This document shows, piece after piece, positions 40,643 to 53,315 of a stretch of 64,000 nucleotides of DNA. Under the pieces are notes generated by a model that was given only the letters and a program-made list of their open reading frames with translations, was not told where the DNA came from and ran no database searches. Position 1 is the first letter of the stretch. Each line of letters starts with the position of its first letter. The translations under genes were made by a program, and so were the position numbers. This DNA is from Batrachochytrium dendrobatidis JAM81 (Eukaryota; Chytridiomycota; Chytridiomycetes; Rhizophydiales), in the NCBI RefSeq assembly GCF_000203795.2, contig NW_006281107.1, forward strand, positions 568,965 through 632,964, read 5' to 3'.

Positions 40643-43599
40643 TTACTCTGCAATACAATGACAATCATCCATCTTACTCTTTTGGTTCTTAATCGATTCT
40701 TTTTGTGAGTGTTTATGCTCTGAATCTGAACCTGGACTTGAATCTGAATCTGGGCGATTTACATTAAACAGTTTACGACGATTTGCCGTACCATTATCTA
40801 GTATCAATGAGTTGGATTGTCTTGGATGGAATCCAGACAGATAACTGTGAAATGTGGAGGGTGCGAGTGGAGGCAGTTGTGCTAATGTAGGAATTCCATC
40901 AACAGGAGAATCGAATCGATTGCATTCTTCAAATGACAGAAACGCATCGTCAAGACTGGCAGTCGAGTCAATTTGAATTTGTTTGTAGTTTTCATGATAT
41001 GGATTGATGGACAGCAACTCAGGATCACGACCAGCAAACTGCGGTTTTTCTTTTCGATTGGTCATGTTTCTTGTGCTCAACTGGACTGCTTCTTGGATCG
41101 AATGGTTGGTCTGATACGATCCTGCTAAATGGGATTGAAATGGTACATTGACTTCTCGCGCCATATCCTTTTTGGTTTTTATTGGCTTCATATGCTCGAG
41201 TTTGCCATGATGCGATTCGTTGTCAATTGCTGATCCATCTTGCCCCAATCTATCATTGGATCGATCATGCATTCCCGTTTTAGGTGGATGCCATCTGCGT
41301 CGAGATTCATTGCGCTCTGCAGTCTGCACGTATTTTCTCAAGTAACTGTAGTCAGACTGCGTATCTGCATAAATTTCTGCAAGCGACATACAGATGTACT
41401 TGAATACAAATGATAGTCGACGAATCATTCTAGTCTGTGGAGCAATTGCTGCTGGGTGATTGAGAAGATGCTGAATATTAGGATTGGGTTCACGAGCCCG
41501 ACAATTGCCTATGACTTCTCGTGCTAGCAAGCCGTGAGGTTGCGATCGATACTGCTGATATATTTCTGTCAAGGCTACAATAGATGCTGCACGGATTTTC
41601 CATGTATCGTTTTGTGATGTCAATCTTACTTCATGGGTTTTATCTATGCTATTTGTATCTTGATTTGAAGCTAAAAGTGGATTGCTGGCTTGATGATTGG
41701 CATGATCAGTGCAAGATGTTTCGGTCTGTAGCATATCATTTGCCAATCCAATCTCTGTGTAGTACAGCAAACCATCTTCTATTGCAGTGCGACGAATGGC
41801 TGATGATTCTGATGAACATGCAATATTTCCTAAACAAAGAACTCCAAGAAATTGCCATTGCCAATTGTACACTTGCAATTCTTTAACAAACCGAATAAAC
41901 ATCAAGCATACTTCTAGCTTGAGCATTCCTGCTGATGCCAAGATACGAATAAACTTCCGTCCAATATGCCTAAAATTTAATATCAATACACAATCGTATA
42001 GGGTTGAAGCAACTGTGTCAACACATCAATGCTCTCATTTCAAATGTATTCACGTTACCATTGTCTTTTATGACTTAAATCAGACATGATGCTCTGAAAC
42101 GATTCGTATAAAGTGGATAGATTTTCAGGAACAACCGTTCTGACAATTTGAGATAGCAGCGAAATACCGACTGGAAACGCCATGACCTCTTCCTTTTCTT
42201 CACCCATTGAGATAATATAATGCACCTAAATCATCCAAACAAGTCATGAGTATATTGACAAATAGATTGGCAGAGCCTTCAACTTTGATGACATTTGATC
42301 AACACACGTACGCTGTCTTGAATGTCACCAATGAGCTGTATGATATAGGGATTTTCCGATCGTACGAGTTCAAGATCTTCAAGAAGCAAATAGAATGACT
42401 GATCCATAGCACTAATCAGCTCAACATGACACACATCGCGTGCATACTCTATCCGATGCATTGTCAGCAAAAGACACTATCAAACATAACAAAAATCAAA
42501 GTTGGCATTATATCGAAACACATCAATTCATAGTTGAATTTCATCTCACACTTAGTATTCGCTCCAAATGGTCATCCACTAAAACCTGCGTATCAAGTAC
42601 ATTTTCCACCAGCTCTGACACACTGCGGTCATAATTTACTCTTTTTAACGCAGCTTGATTGTTTGTTGGATTGGCTAACGAGCCCCCTCTGGGTACATCT
42701 GTGCTTTTGTGTTGAATAGGGTTTGACATGGAATGATGCTTATTCAGTTCGGCTGCAATAGAAATCCCTCCCGAAACTGCTCTATGCCGTCGTCGACCAT
42801 CTATTGTATGACGTAATACGTGGACCAACTCAATCCACAGGTGTTGTAAGCAGATAGTCTCCTCCATATGGGTCGAAAGAATGTTGGTATCTAAAGACTC
42901 CATCAAGAGATCCATGGCTCGATCACGAATGTGTCTAGTACGACACTGAGAAAGCATAAGAACAGACAGCCGAGCTTCAGACGCGAACTGTGTGGTTTTG
43001 GAGGCAGACGAGTTTGAATTGCCAATGAACTTGGAATCATGATGGGGTTTGAAGACTGGATCAATGATGGGCGAGCTAAACACTGCAGATAGGGTAGATG
43101 GATGTGAATTGGCGAGAGCAGCCTGGCCAAGCGATTTGAGGGGCTTTTGGCGATGTGCTCCAGCTGCTTTAGTGAATACACCAGTTGACGCGGAATCAAG
43201 CACCGGATAGATACTGGACCGAACCATGTCTTTTCTAAAAGGATCATGGATGATGCTGGCTAATACAAGATGCTCTAGACGTGCTAAAATGTCACAAGCT
43301 GTTGCTTGACAAGTTTGACGCTGTGCTACTGTTTGGCTCGAATTGTACATGTTTACAAGCTGAGCTACCGATGATGGAACTGTTACTCTGATTTGAGACG
43401 GCAATACTTTTCTGGATGTAATCTGCGCTAGCGTTTTGGGGATGGGCATTGTCGATGCATTGACAGATTGGTTCTTTTTTAAATTTGTATTCTGAGTTAT
43501 AGGCTTTCTTTTATCTGCCCCATGCTGATTTGGCTTTTTTGCAGCAGCCATAGACTGCATAGCCCAAGCATGCTGAACAAGAACAGTAACATGTCCCAT
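40643..43599 (-). CDS. Large alpha-helical protein of unknown function
   Basis: I do not recognise this gene with confidence. The ATG at 43597-43599 opens exon 1 (to about 42550), about 350 residues with a basic, Asn/Ser-rich first 90 residues followed by helical segments (ATACDILARLEHLVLASIIH, HLWIELVHVLRHTIDGRRRHR, VENVLDTQVLVDDHLERIL). Small exons near 42440-42310 (HVELISAMDQSFYLLLEDLE) and 42230-42080 follow. The last exon (41971-40643) encodes ARM/HEAT-like helices (RKFIRILASAGMLKLEVCLM, WQFLGVLCLGNIACSSE, IRAASIVALTEIYQQYRSQP) and then a disordered, charged tail ending MDDCHCIAE. The helical pattern and gene architecture would fit a cilium-associated ARM-type protein (for example TMEM232-like), but this is a weak guess. 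It is transcribed in the same direction as its neighbours. Confidence 0.6.
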
Positions 43600-43820
43600 T
43601 GGTTTGAAATTAAAAATCTACCAAAAAGCTTAAAAACAAATTCACAAAAATCTTTTTGATTCGAAAAACCAACAAGTAAAGGCAAGGGACAAGTAAAAGA
43701 ATTGATAGAAACACAAAAATCAGAAGAGATATAGGTAGGAGTAGATGGATGAAGCAGGATAGAATTCAAAGATTGCACATAAGCATTAAATGTGAAGCTG
43801 GCGTGATGGTGGATCTTCAT
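43600..43820. other. Intergenic spacer
   Basis: About 220 bp lie between the importin beta stop and the upstream end of the unknown helical gene's start region. Nothing was recognised. Confidence 0.4.
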
Positions 43821-46800
43821 TTAAACCGACACTTGGCGGCGAACCATTTCTCTTGCCCATCGTCCAACTTCCTTGGTACTAATAGAAGCATTACGATCCA
43901 CTTTGACTTCCTTTAACAATAGAGGAATCCATTCAGCACTGAAAAGCGGCTTCATTGTACCAAGTGGCAAGAGCTCGCCCAAATCACTATCATTCCACAC
44001 CAACATAGTTTAGTAAAACAAAGCTGCATAGAGCAAACTCGAAATGCCAAAATTGCATACCCAATAAGACCAAGAATACTACGAGTTACAGACTCGGTGC
44101 GATCTTCTTGAGCAGTAGCGGCCTCCAAGAATGCAAAGATTTGGTGTGCATAGGGTGTGATGAGTTGTGCAGCTAAAGTATATTGAAAAGTTGATAGAAA
44201 GTAGCATGTTGAAAGCAGTGTTAGAAATATACAAGGTAGTTTCACGATAAAAGGCATGGCGTTTCTATTTAAAAACAAACTCCTACCCCGATCACTAGCC
44301 TTGAGACCTTGAACAATACCAACATATGCTTCTGCAATACCCTCACGCATAAGGTAGATATATTCGTACTGCTCATTGGTAGACTAAAACAAATGCCAGT
44401 TCAACACGTGTCAGTAAGCTACGTCAAATCCACATTTCTCCTGTCGTACCATCATTGCAAAATCAAACACAATCAAGGCATCACTCACGGTTGGCATTTG
44501 ATTAAGACTCTCGGATAATTGGTGAGTCGCCATCATTGTGGGCTGCAAGAATGGTTCAAAATTATTTCCAATCGCAAGACACATGTCACCGAAAACAGCC
44601 AGACAGGCCGGCTTGATAGAACGATGGAGACTGGGATTCTGTATCAGACTACCAAGAGCCCCCATAATACCTTCACAATAAGGAAGAATGCTTTCACCCA
44701 CAGCACGGCAAATATCGCCAATTAAGCCAATAGCAGTAATACACACTTGGTATTCCTCAACGTTCTGCATGGCAGAACTCACATACGGTAGCAACGTGTT
44801 TACATAACGCAAGAAATTGCCTTCGATTACGGCAGCAAGAGCTCCGCACACCAAAAATGCATCTTCCATAACAGTGGATGCCTTTGGTGCATTGGAAATA
44901 ACAAGCAGCATGGTTGACATGATGGGATCAGCAATCTGTGCAATCTGATTTTTAAGGCGGCGAATAGCGGCTGTAAGGACACTGCAGAGATGAGCTTGAA
45001 GATCATGGTGAACGCGACGCTCATCAGCACCAACCAGCTGGCTCTGTACATTGACAGACTCGTTAAGACGTTGCAGCAACACGGTAGTCAGGTTTTGCAC
45101 AGAGCCAAGACAGTCATCTGCACTGGTCGCAATAACAGTAGCCATGGCTTCAAAAACAGAAGCACGCAAATGTGGAGCATTGGTAGCAGCCTCACCACAC
45201 TGATGCAATGCACTAACAATGGGTTCAAAGAAACTTGATAATGGAGAGGTTTCTGCAAACTCAATTTCAGGATTGTCGGATGTAGGAGTGGTATTTTCAG
45301 CCAAATTAATAATACACCAAGCGCAGTGAGTAGAAACACGAGGATTATCGCTCAAGCCTTTGAGAATGGTGGAGATCAAGACAGGAAATTGCTCAAATGT
45401 GACAAACTGGATAAGATTCTGACTGATACGGCTGAGAGTCCAGGCAGCAGTCTCCTTGACCTGTTCCATGTTATCGTTCATAAGCTCTAAAAGAGTGGGA
45501 AACGCCTATTGTATAGTTTTAAAGTAAGTATCTAATACAACAAAAATGAGGTTGCAGCTCAATTGAAAAACAAAAATTACCATTTGCACCAGATTACCAA
45601 GCTGCGTGGGATCAGGACCTTCCAAGATTGCACCAAATGCCATGACAGCAGCCTCACGGAATTTCCAATCTTCATTTTTGATGTTGGACTCGATAGTGGG
45701 AAGAACCAGAGGAACAATGGCATCTGCACAGCAAGTAGCAAACAATGACAAACAAGTAGCAGAGGCCATGGAAATATTCCATGTGTCCTCGTCGTCATCC
45801 TCGTCTTGCTTTGTCATGAGCCACAACAAAACTGGGACAATTTGAGGCAATGCAGTCGAGGCAAAATGAAAGAGTTCACGTTCTGGTTGTTCGTTGGCTT
45901 CCAATGCCTATAAACCAGCACACATTTAAAATCCAGTCCAAAAAATTAGATCAGCAGAGTAAAACTATACATTGCTTTGCGCAAACAACTTACATCCTGA
46001 TGCTCGTAGAGTATATCCAGCTCAGTCTCTGCAACAGTAGACCAAAATTCTACGGCTTGAAGTACGACTTTTTCATTGTCGTGGCGCATACCTAGCACGG
46101 TAAGCTGAATGAATAAAAATATAAGTATGGCATTAAACTAATGAGTGCACAGTAAAGTATTTACATCCAATAGCCTACCCCATAAAGAGCCTTTTGCATA
46201 TAGAAAACCATTTTTTCGTAATACAAAGACATGATTTTGACGAGACACTCGAAAGCAACAACTTGAACTTCAGCATCTGAGCATTGAGTAGCTTCGCAAA
46301 CAATCTGCATAATGTAATTTCTTTCACCCTAAAAATATGCAAAGGTTAGGATATAATCAATCGGGAATTGGTATTGTCCGAAATAAGCATACTATAGTAA
46401 CCATACCTCGTTCTCAAAATTATCTCGAACAAAACTAAGCGAGTTGAAAAGTGCCTGGATTGCACAGAGACGCACAGCGTTACTAGAAAAAAATGTCAGA
46501 ATAGATATGGCAATATGATTGAGTGAATAATCAAAAATAAATGTACTTGGTCTCTTCTTTGCGAGCTCCATGGGCAACAGCATTTAGAATGGCATTAGAT
46601 TGACCTCTTAGTACGCTAGGTTCCTGTACGAAATAAATAAAGCAATTGTAAATGCTGTCAAGTCGTCAAATTAAAAGATAAAGCGCATGGAATAATCCAT
46701 ACGTACAATTGATTCGCAAATATAACCAATGGTTTGGAGACATGCTTGCTTGGCAACATCGGCTTCAGAAGTAGTAACTTTTTCAAGAAGTGAACTGATC

Positions 46801-47975
46801 AAATCAGGCCATTCATCATGCGGGAGTTCAATAGCGGCAATTGCGGCAGCAACCTTGTACAGTGCACATCAAACAGTATGAATAGATTGCATAAACGTCA
46901 AATTTGAAGTTGATAATTTATCCAACAATATTAATAAAAATCTTGGATGCCAGCATATTGTAGTTGAAACAGTCATACCTGGCCCGAGACTTTAGAAGGC
47001 CCTGCAACGGGAGCAGCAATGCAGAGAAGAATCTAAATAAAAAATGCGTGAATTGAAATTTAATGAAATGTAGAGCGATTAGATACTACAATAATGCACA
47101 TTCGATGGATTGTGGTATATACAGTACAAAGTATTGGAAAATGAAGAATAAAAAGTAACACTTACGGCTGTTTTGACTTGAGTTCTAAATGCCGGATCGA
47201 TGTTTCTCCATCTTGCAGCCATTTCAGTCTGGCGAACAGCATCCTGTAGATTTCACGACAATAACATGCCAGATTGTTAGGACTCGTGAACGTCACAGTA
47301 GACAAGATTTAAGAGTGAATCTAGCTTGAAACAAAACCATGGGATGGCAAAAGCACTAACCCTGGAAGTAAGAGAATTTTTAAAAATCAGGCCAGCACTC
47401 TTTCTGATGTCCATGGGAGTTTGCTGAGAGGTAAGTTCTTGGCAGAGCAGACCTAGATAGTTTGGGAAATTCTCTGATTCGTACGAATTAAGTTTGTTGG
47501 TGGCATCCTCTCGAATAGTCTGAGCTGTTGATGGTTAGATTTGAATTGTAAGAACGACAGTCACGATATGAGAGATATCAAGACCATTGTTTTGGTAAAG
47601 CAGTTAATGGGTCAAACACAGTGAGATGAGTGCGATCGATCGAACAGATGAATAGGAATAACAGAATGTAAAAACAGGTCAGTATTGAAGAATGCAAGTG
47701 GAGAATCGATACAGACAGAAAAAAAGAACTTTTGAGCATTGACAAAGAGCAGAGCAAGACCAGAGGATAATAGTGCATTGAGTCAAAGCGTATGCAAAGA
47801 CCACAGACCAGACTCTGAAGTTCCAGCCAGCGGTAGCTGGTCAAGACAGCTGCGGTTCAATCTGTTCTCAGACAGGATCAAAGGAAAGTGTCTGCATGAA
47901 GCGATAGTCTGGATAAAAACACAGTAATACTCAACTGGGCGAGAGAGTATTTGCCAGTAGCTCAGCAATAGACAT
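43821..47975 (-). CDS. KAP95: Importin beta-1 (karyopherin Kap95)
   Basis: Importin beta carries importin-alpha/NLS-cargo complexes through nuclear pores and releases them on binding Ran-GTP. The ATG at 47973-47975 starts [14 protein letters not shown] first intron of about 410 bp leads to an exon near 47522 ([20 protein letters not shown]). The protein is a chain of HEAT repeats over at least ten exons. Family-diagnostic pieces include [117 protein letters not shown] and [13 protein letters not shown]. The acidic loop DEDDDEDTW, which contacts cargo or Ran, is conserved. The C-terminus ends [19 protein letters not shown] at 43821. Confidence 0.95.
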
Positions 47976-48085
47976 GATAAGAGTCAATGAGTTGAAAGTC
48001 GTTGTAAAGGGATGAACAAGTCTCGACAAATGTCTTGACAAATATCTCGACTTTTTTATTCAACTCTGCAGTTGGATTCTTTATT
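47976..48085. other. Short intergenic spacer
   Basis: About 110 bp separate importin beta from Gdt1 on the same strand. Nothing was recognised. Confidence 0.4.
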
Positions 48086-49469
48086 CTATTCCGAGTAATT
48101 CTCAACCACAAACTCATAGAGTCCAACTACACCACACGCTATAAACAGCAATGCTCCAATCATCGTTACTGTCTTGACTGAGATTCGTGCTGCAAGCTAA
48201 TCACAATGTGTGAATCGTGTTACTATTACCATCAATTGTTCAATCAGTGCATTCATGAGTTACCATTCTACCGCCAATCACTGCTACACATGAACAGATC
48301 GCATGGCCAAGAAGACCACCAATCGTAACCCACCAGAAATCCTTTAAACATTTCAATATGTTAATATACTTGTTGAATACAGTTGCTCTATCATGTTATC
48401 CACTACCTCTGCTCCTGCCAGCGCAACAGCTAAAATACCATGCACAGTCACATCTCAGTATACAGTCTCGGTTTTACTAAAAATAATACTTGCAAACCAC
48501 TCACTTGCAAGCTGGCTTCTATCTCCCCATTCTGCTACAAATGTTAATGCAAACGCTTGAATCCATATGGGTGAAAACAATACAGACGCCCAAGATCTGG
48601 TAACTCTAGTTACTCCGTGCCACAAAACACCAAGTGGATGATTCAGCTGTTTTACGGCTTTATCAGATTCATCTGATTGTGTCGTGGTTGTAACCATGGG
48701 TATAGACTCGCTTCCCGTTTCTGTGGCAAATGACTCGGATCCTGCTTCTAAATCCTCTTGCTTTTCTTTATGTGTGGATCCTGTAAGCTCTTGTGTGACT
48801 TCCTCCAATTCTTCCGTCACCTCATTACCAGACATGTAGTATCCCTCATGGAGTAATCGGAAACCAAAAATAATAAAAAGAATGGCTGCAAGAATCTGTG
48901 TATACTGTTTTGATAAAAGACTAGGTAAAATCTGGCCAAGAAGTGCAGATATAACCGTCATTAGAAAAAGTGCTGACATGGCTGCAGAGAAAATCAGTAG
49001 TCTAGTATTTCAAGATTCATGTGGTGATTAGCATCCATGAGTCTATTGAAGAATGCAACTGCCAACACTCCACCTTGGATTCCGCATAGCCAGCACTGCT
49101 GCTATCAAGAATGTCTTGTCCCCTATTTCAGACACCAGAATCACTAGAAATGACATGACAAGCCCCTATGGTGCCCATCACAAATCAATCCATTTAAAAC
49201 AGTCAGATAAACTACAATTCTCGATAAAAACAGTAGAATATGCCAATCAAGCGGCATCATTCATGATATCAAAGTGGTCTAATAATCGTGAATCATGGGT
49301 GGGCTTGAACGTCTTGTTTTACTACACTGTCGGTAACCTATCCTACCTGCAACTTATCCTTGCCTTGCCCATCTTTTGGGCTGCCAGAAACATCGTCTCC
49401 TGTCCATCCAGTAAGGTTTCCAAATCCTTGAGTAGTCCTAGAAAACAAATGTGTGCCAGTTGCCTCCAT
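48086..49469 (-). CDS. GDT1: Gdt1/TMEM165 family cation (Mn2+/Ca2+) transporter
   Basis: Gdt1/TMEM165 proteins (UPF0016) are Golgi membrane transporters for Mn2+ and Ca2+ in exchange for protons, needed for Golgi glycosylation. The ATG at 49467-49469 starts MEATGTHLFSRTTQGFGN. Exon 1 ends at a GTAGGA donor near 49345. Exon 2 gives GLVMSFLVILVSEIGDKTFL, the first conserved E-x-G-D-K-T motif. The exon 48979-48455 encodes membrane helices (LILFLMTVISALLG-like, ILAAILFIIFGFRLLHEG), an acidic cytosolic loop of about 70 residues, then ALTFVAEWGDRSQLA, the second motif. Final exons give WWVTIGGLLGHAICSCVAVI and GALLFIACGVVGLYEF, ending at the TAG at 48086-48088. Both signature motifs are intact, so it should be active. 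Confidence 0.93.
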
Positions 49470-49622
49470 ACTTGAATAGGCGAGTTGGAAGGATTGGGGA
49501 AAGGGCGAGTTACTGGATTTTAAGCATATTTATCAACAGGCCAGACATCATCCCGCTGCATTGCTCTAAAGTCTAAACATTTCAACTTCAAATCTCATTG
49601 CAAGATCAACACGATCAAACAT
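49470..49622. other. Intergenic spacer
   Basis: About 150 bp lie between Gdt1 and the bestrophin-like gene. Nothing was recognised. Confidence 0.4.
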
Positions 49623-51814
49623 TTATTCAGAACTTAAACTCTCGTCAAATAATGGGGCTTCCATAATATATTCAATATCCCCTTTAAGCTTCTGGCAAAA
49701 ATAATCCAACGGAAGATCGTTCTGCAACACACATTTAAAGCCAGTTTAGCCATACAATCGTAGTCTGGGTCAAACCTTTAATCCATCTTGCTTAAACATA
49801 AACCTACCTCATCCGTGCCAAATGGACCATCAATCTCTGCTGCAATGGCATCTGCTCCAAAGTATGCAAACGAAACAACCAAGGTTACAAATACAACAGC
49901 CCAGCCAAGCGACTTGACAAGCTGGAATGGCAGGGCTAAAAAATAGAGAATCAAAATCTGCTTCATATGAACATCATAGGATTTGGGCATTGGCACGTTT
50001 AAAATCTATAACCATTACATCATCGTCAGTTGAATACATGGATAAAAGTTGACATTGAATAAACATAAACCTTTACTTGACCTGCTCAAATTTTGTTACC
50101 GAGTCAATCATGGTAGTAATCGCTTGTGTCATAGAAGGGACATCGTCAAGGTCAACTAAATGTGCACGACGCCGCCGTCGCAAATAAAATGCAATGCGAT
50201 AAATAATATCCAATGGCGTATTAATCACTAATGATCCGTCTTGACTATACATTGGAAATCGCTGCATGGGAAACTGTGGCGAGCTTGTGGTAAATCCCTT
50301 TTTTTCATTTGGTGTTGCAAGTAGAGATGTAGAGCCTCGAGGTTTATCTGAAAATTGCCCATCAGTCCATGAAAACGCGGATGATACACCTGATGTTGAT
50401 AGATGTGCATCTACCAAGTGTGTCGAATGCGAGTACTGCAAAGTTTGAATTTCCTTTGGATTTTTGGTAGCATGGGGAGATATTGAGACAATCAGGTTTG
50501 CTTTGGGAGATTTATAGTGCTGGATACGAGTTGATGTTAATGGTGAATATTTACTTTTTTGTAATACAGTATCGTCACTAGTCTGTGCTAGCTTAGTCAT
50601 AGATCTAGTCATTCGAGAACTAGAACTAGATGGTGGTTTGGGCTGATCCTGTTTACGGTTGCGAAGCTTTGGTGTTTTATTAACTGGGTCAGATTGCTCA
50701 TTTGAATCGGCTGACCAGCAATTATTTAAAAACGGGTTGTCATGACGCGATTCCAATGGAGCGATATGAGACTCGACTAGAACCTCATGAGCATCTAGCC
50801 CTAGTCTCCACGTTGCAACTCGTTTTGCTGATAGTTCATCGTGAGTATGCATTGCGACAGCCGTTTGTTTTGGTGTTTGGATTGACTTTTCCTGGGCATT
50901 CAAAGTTGCGATTTGCTCCCTTGTTGAATGATCTATAACACGACTTTTGGCCAGATGAACAGGCATGTTCAATTGAGTCTCCTTTTTGCAAAATGGTACA
51001 TCGCTAGATAGATCTACCATGCTCTGTCTCCAGGTATGAACTTTAAAATACCCAGGTGGCAACAAATCCAACACCTCGTTATCCACAGCAAATTCATGGA
51101 TCCTTTTTTGAGTCTTTTTACAAGATGAGTCTAGTAATTCTTGAACATTTTCGCCATCATGTTGAACCGTGGTAAACGATTCAGATTTAGAAACTCGACT
51201 TGACTGTTTTGACGAGCCATGAGCAGTTTGCGACCCACTCCGTAAAGCACACTTTGTCGCAACAGCAACAGCCAATACCATACGCATCATCTGGTGCTTC
51301 TCTACTAGATGCTCGTGACTGGTAGTTTGAACACCATTCCAAATGAGTCGTGAAAGGTTGCGTGATTGAATGGACAAGGTGGTCCATAGTTGTGCTCCTT
51401 GCCAGTATCGGTCAAAGGCTCGGTTTGTTCGAAATGCAAGCAAAAATGCCAGTGCCATACCTAGCATGGATATGAGTCTGGTCATACATGAAGCCAATCA
51501 AATAGCTTAGTTTCCAAAATTCAAACTCTTCGCATAGATGCCAGACATGGAACAAGCTACCAAAAAGCCAGCACTTGAATACATACTTGTCATCAAATTC
51601 AAGCACCCATATTTCGCTACGGTTCAAATATACAATCAGAGTAGACCACAGTACAGTCGTAAGTATGACTGGGAGTATGGTAGGCAATATAGTGGCCCTT
51701 TTGAACGTGACTGCAGTCAGAATGGCATGCCAATAGATGAAGCCTCTAGTTGAACAAAAACAGCATGCAAGTTAAGCACTCAAGCCAATGACCATCCAAT
51801 TACAGATCTTGCAT
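49623..51814 (-). CDS. Bestrophin-like anion channel (UPF0187 family) with a large internal insertion
   Basis: Bestrophin/UPF0187 proteins form pentameric anion channels. A start at 51812-51814 with a very short first exon (MQDL), joined to GFIYWHAILTAVTFKRATIL, keeps the frame and gives the expected N-terminus, but it is an inference. The family core is clear: LPTILPVILTTVLWSTLIVY, then LISMLGMALAFLLAFRTNRA followed by FDRYWQGAQLW. Two later helices (YFLALPFQLVKSLGWAVVFV, VVSFAYFGADAIAAEIDGPF) and the C-terminal NDLPLDYFCQKLKGDIE also match. Between KCALRSGS (about 51235) and NTPLDIIYRIAFYLRRRRR (about 50220) sits an insertion of about 300 residues, rich in Ser, Thr, Lys and Gln, that relatives lack. 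The stop is TAA at 49623-49625. Confidence 0.8.
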
Positions 51815-52040
51815 GGCAGATATAATTACTTTTTGTAATACATGTGGTGGTATAAGCAAAGCCAGTGAATTTTTATAATCAATAAAGTTGGATACTTGCT
51901 TTTAAAAATTCAAATGGCCATAGCATTATGGTGCAATCAAGCTAGTTTCATTTTGATAATAAAACTAAAAAGTAGTCATCTTATCTGCAATGTCTGAATT
52001 TTTATTATGTTCTTGATTATACAAACAAAAATATAAAATC

Positions 52041-53315
52041 TTATGCCCAAACTCCAATAAAACTCATAATGGCACATCCAAGATACATTGTAACGAGCTG
52101 CAGTATTTTCCGTATAGGCGACAAGCTATTGAAGCTTTCTGCAGAAAAGTGTGGGAAAATCACATTGACAAGAGCATCGTACAACAAAATACCAGAACTA
52201 ATAGCATCCAAAGCCCCAGTAGAAATAAGAGTTTGAGTTCCATTGGCATTGTAAAATTCGCGAATACTAACACCAATAACGATTCCAATGGGTGTGGTCA
52301 GGGTGTAAAAAATAACCATGCATACCGCCATGGTCATTTTCTTGAAATCTGCCTCGATCACAATGGCAGAAAGTGCGAGTCCTTCAAAAAACTGGTGAAA
52401 GCACAATGCGATCAAAAGTGTCTTGAATTCATCAGTGACAATACCCAGGGTGATACCAATAATAATGGAGTGAGATGCAATACCGAGCTCAAGTAAGTAC
52501 ACCATCAACTGCATTTCTTGAGCGTGCATCAGTGCACCACCATGAGTATGGCCTTCGTGATGAGTCAGATCCGAGGAGGGAGTAGTGACTTGGCCCGCAG
52601 CAGTGATGGCAGTCTTGTCCAGTGACATGGATGCCTCTTTTTGACGAGATTTGATTGCATGCCCGGCAAAGACTTGGATAAGGTGAGTAAGAAAGATGCC
52701 GCCAATAGCAAACACGGCAGAAAATGCAGGGTACCCGGTAAAGGTTTGAGGAAGACACGGATTGGTGAGTGCCTGAGTGGCCGGAATGAACATGTGTACC
52801 AGGGCAGTAGCTAGAATAACACCAGCTCCAAAAAGTTTCAATGTCACAATAAAGGTTCTTCCCGACTGGATAAAACCAACCGATGATGCAAATGGTCAGT
52901 CTCATGAAAAACCATATTTGGAAATAGATCATTGACGTGTCAACAATGGGAACAGAGTATACATAGGTAGCGAAACTTGCCTTGGACTGAATTAATTTTT
53001 TACCAAGGATTGGCAGCAGAGTGCCTATAAATGAAGTAGCCATGATAATGAAAATAGCAGCAATGTGTAAATGGCTGTCATAGTATCCTTCTAGCAATGC
53101 GGCACAGGGATCAGTAACCTCTGTTTACATGACCAAGGTACAATTGTTTAGTAATTGAATGCAAAGCATTGTTAGATTAGCCATGAACAGGGTTACTACG
53201 GCTCATATTGATAGTAAACGAAATAATGTGATGCAAAGAAAGCACAATTCAGAATGACGAAAATGAGGTTACCTGGGGTTTGAGCAACAGTAGGGAGGGT
53301 ATTATTAGACGACAT
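52041..53315 (-). CDS. ZIP family zinc/iron transporter
   Basis: ZIP transporters move Zn2+ or Fe2+ into the cytosol. The ATG at 53313-53315 starts MSSNNTLPTVAQTPG, spliced to VTDPCAALLEGYYDSHLHIA and a membrane helix (AIFIIMATSFIGTLLPIL). A GT-AG intron at about 52966-52866 leads to SGRTFIVTLKLFGAGVILAT. The central loop is His-rich (HHEGHTHGGALMHAQEMQ). The metal-pathway helices carry ELGIASHSIIIGITLG and ALCFHQFFEGLALS, the HSxxIG and HQxFEG signatures. Later helices are VCMVIFYTLTTPIGIVIGV, ALDAISSGILLYDALVNVI and CAIMSFIGVWA. Length is about 350 residues, as in fungal Zrt1/Zrt2-like proteins. All expected landmarks are present. Confidence 0.93.

Noticed and set aside
52489..53097. 202-codon minus-strand frame across the ZIP gene
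   Set aside because: It is a read-through of the intron and a shifted frame of the ZIP exons; the splice model restores ZIP motifs in one frame.
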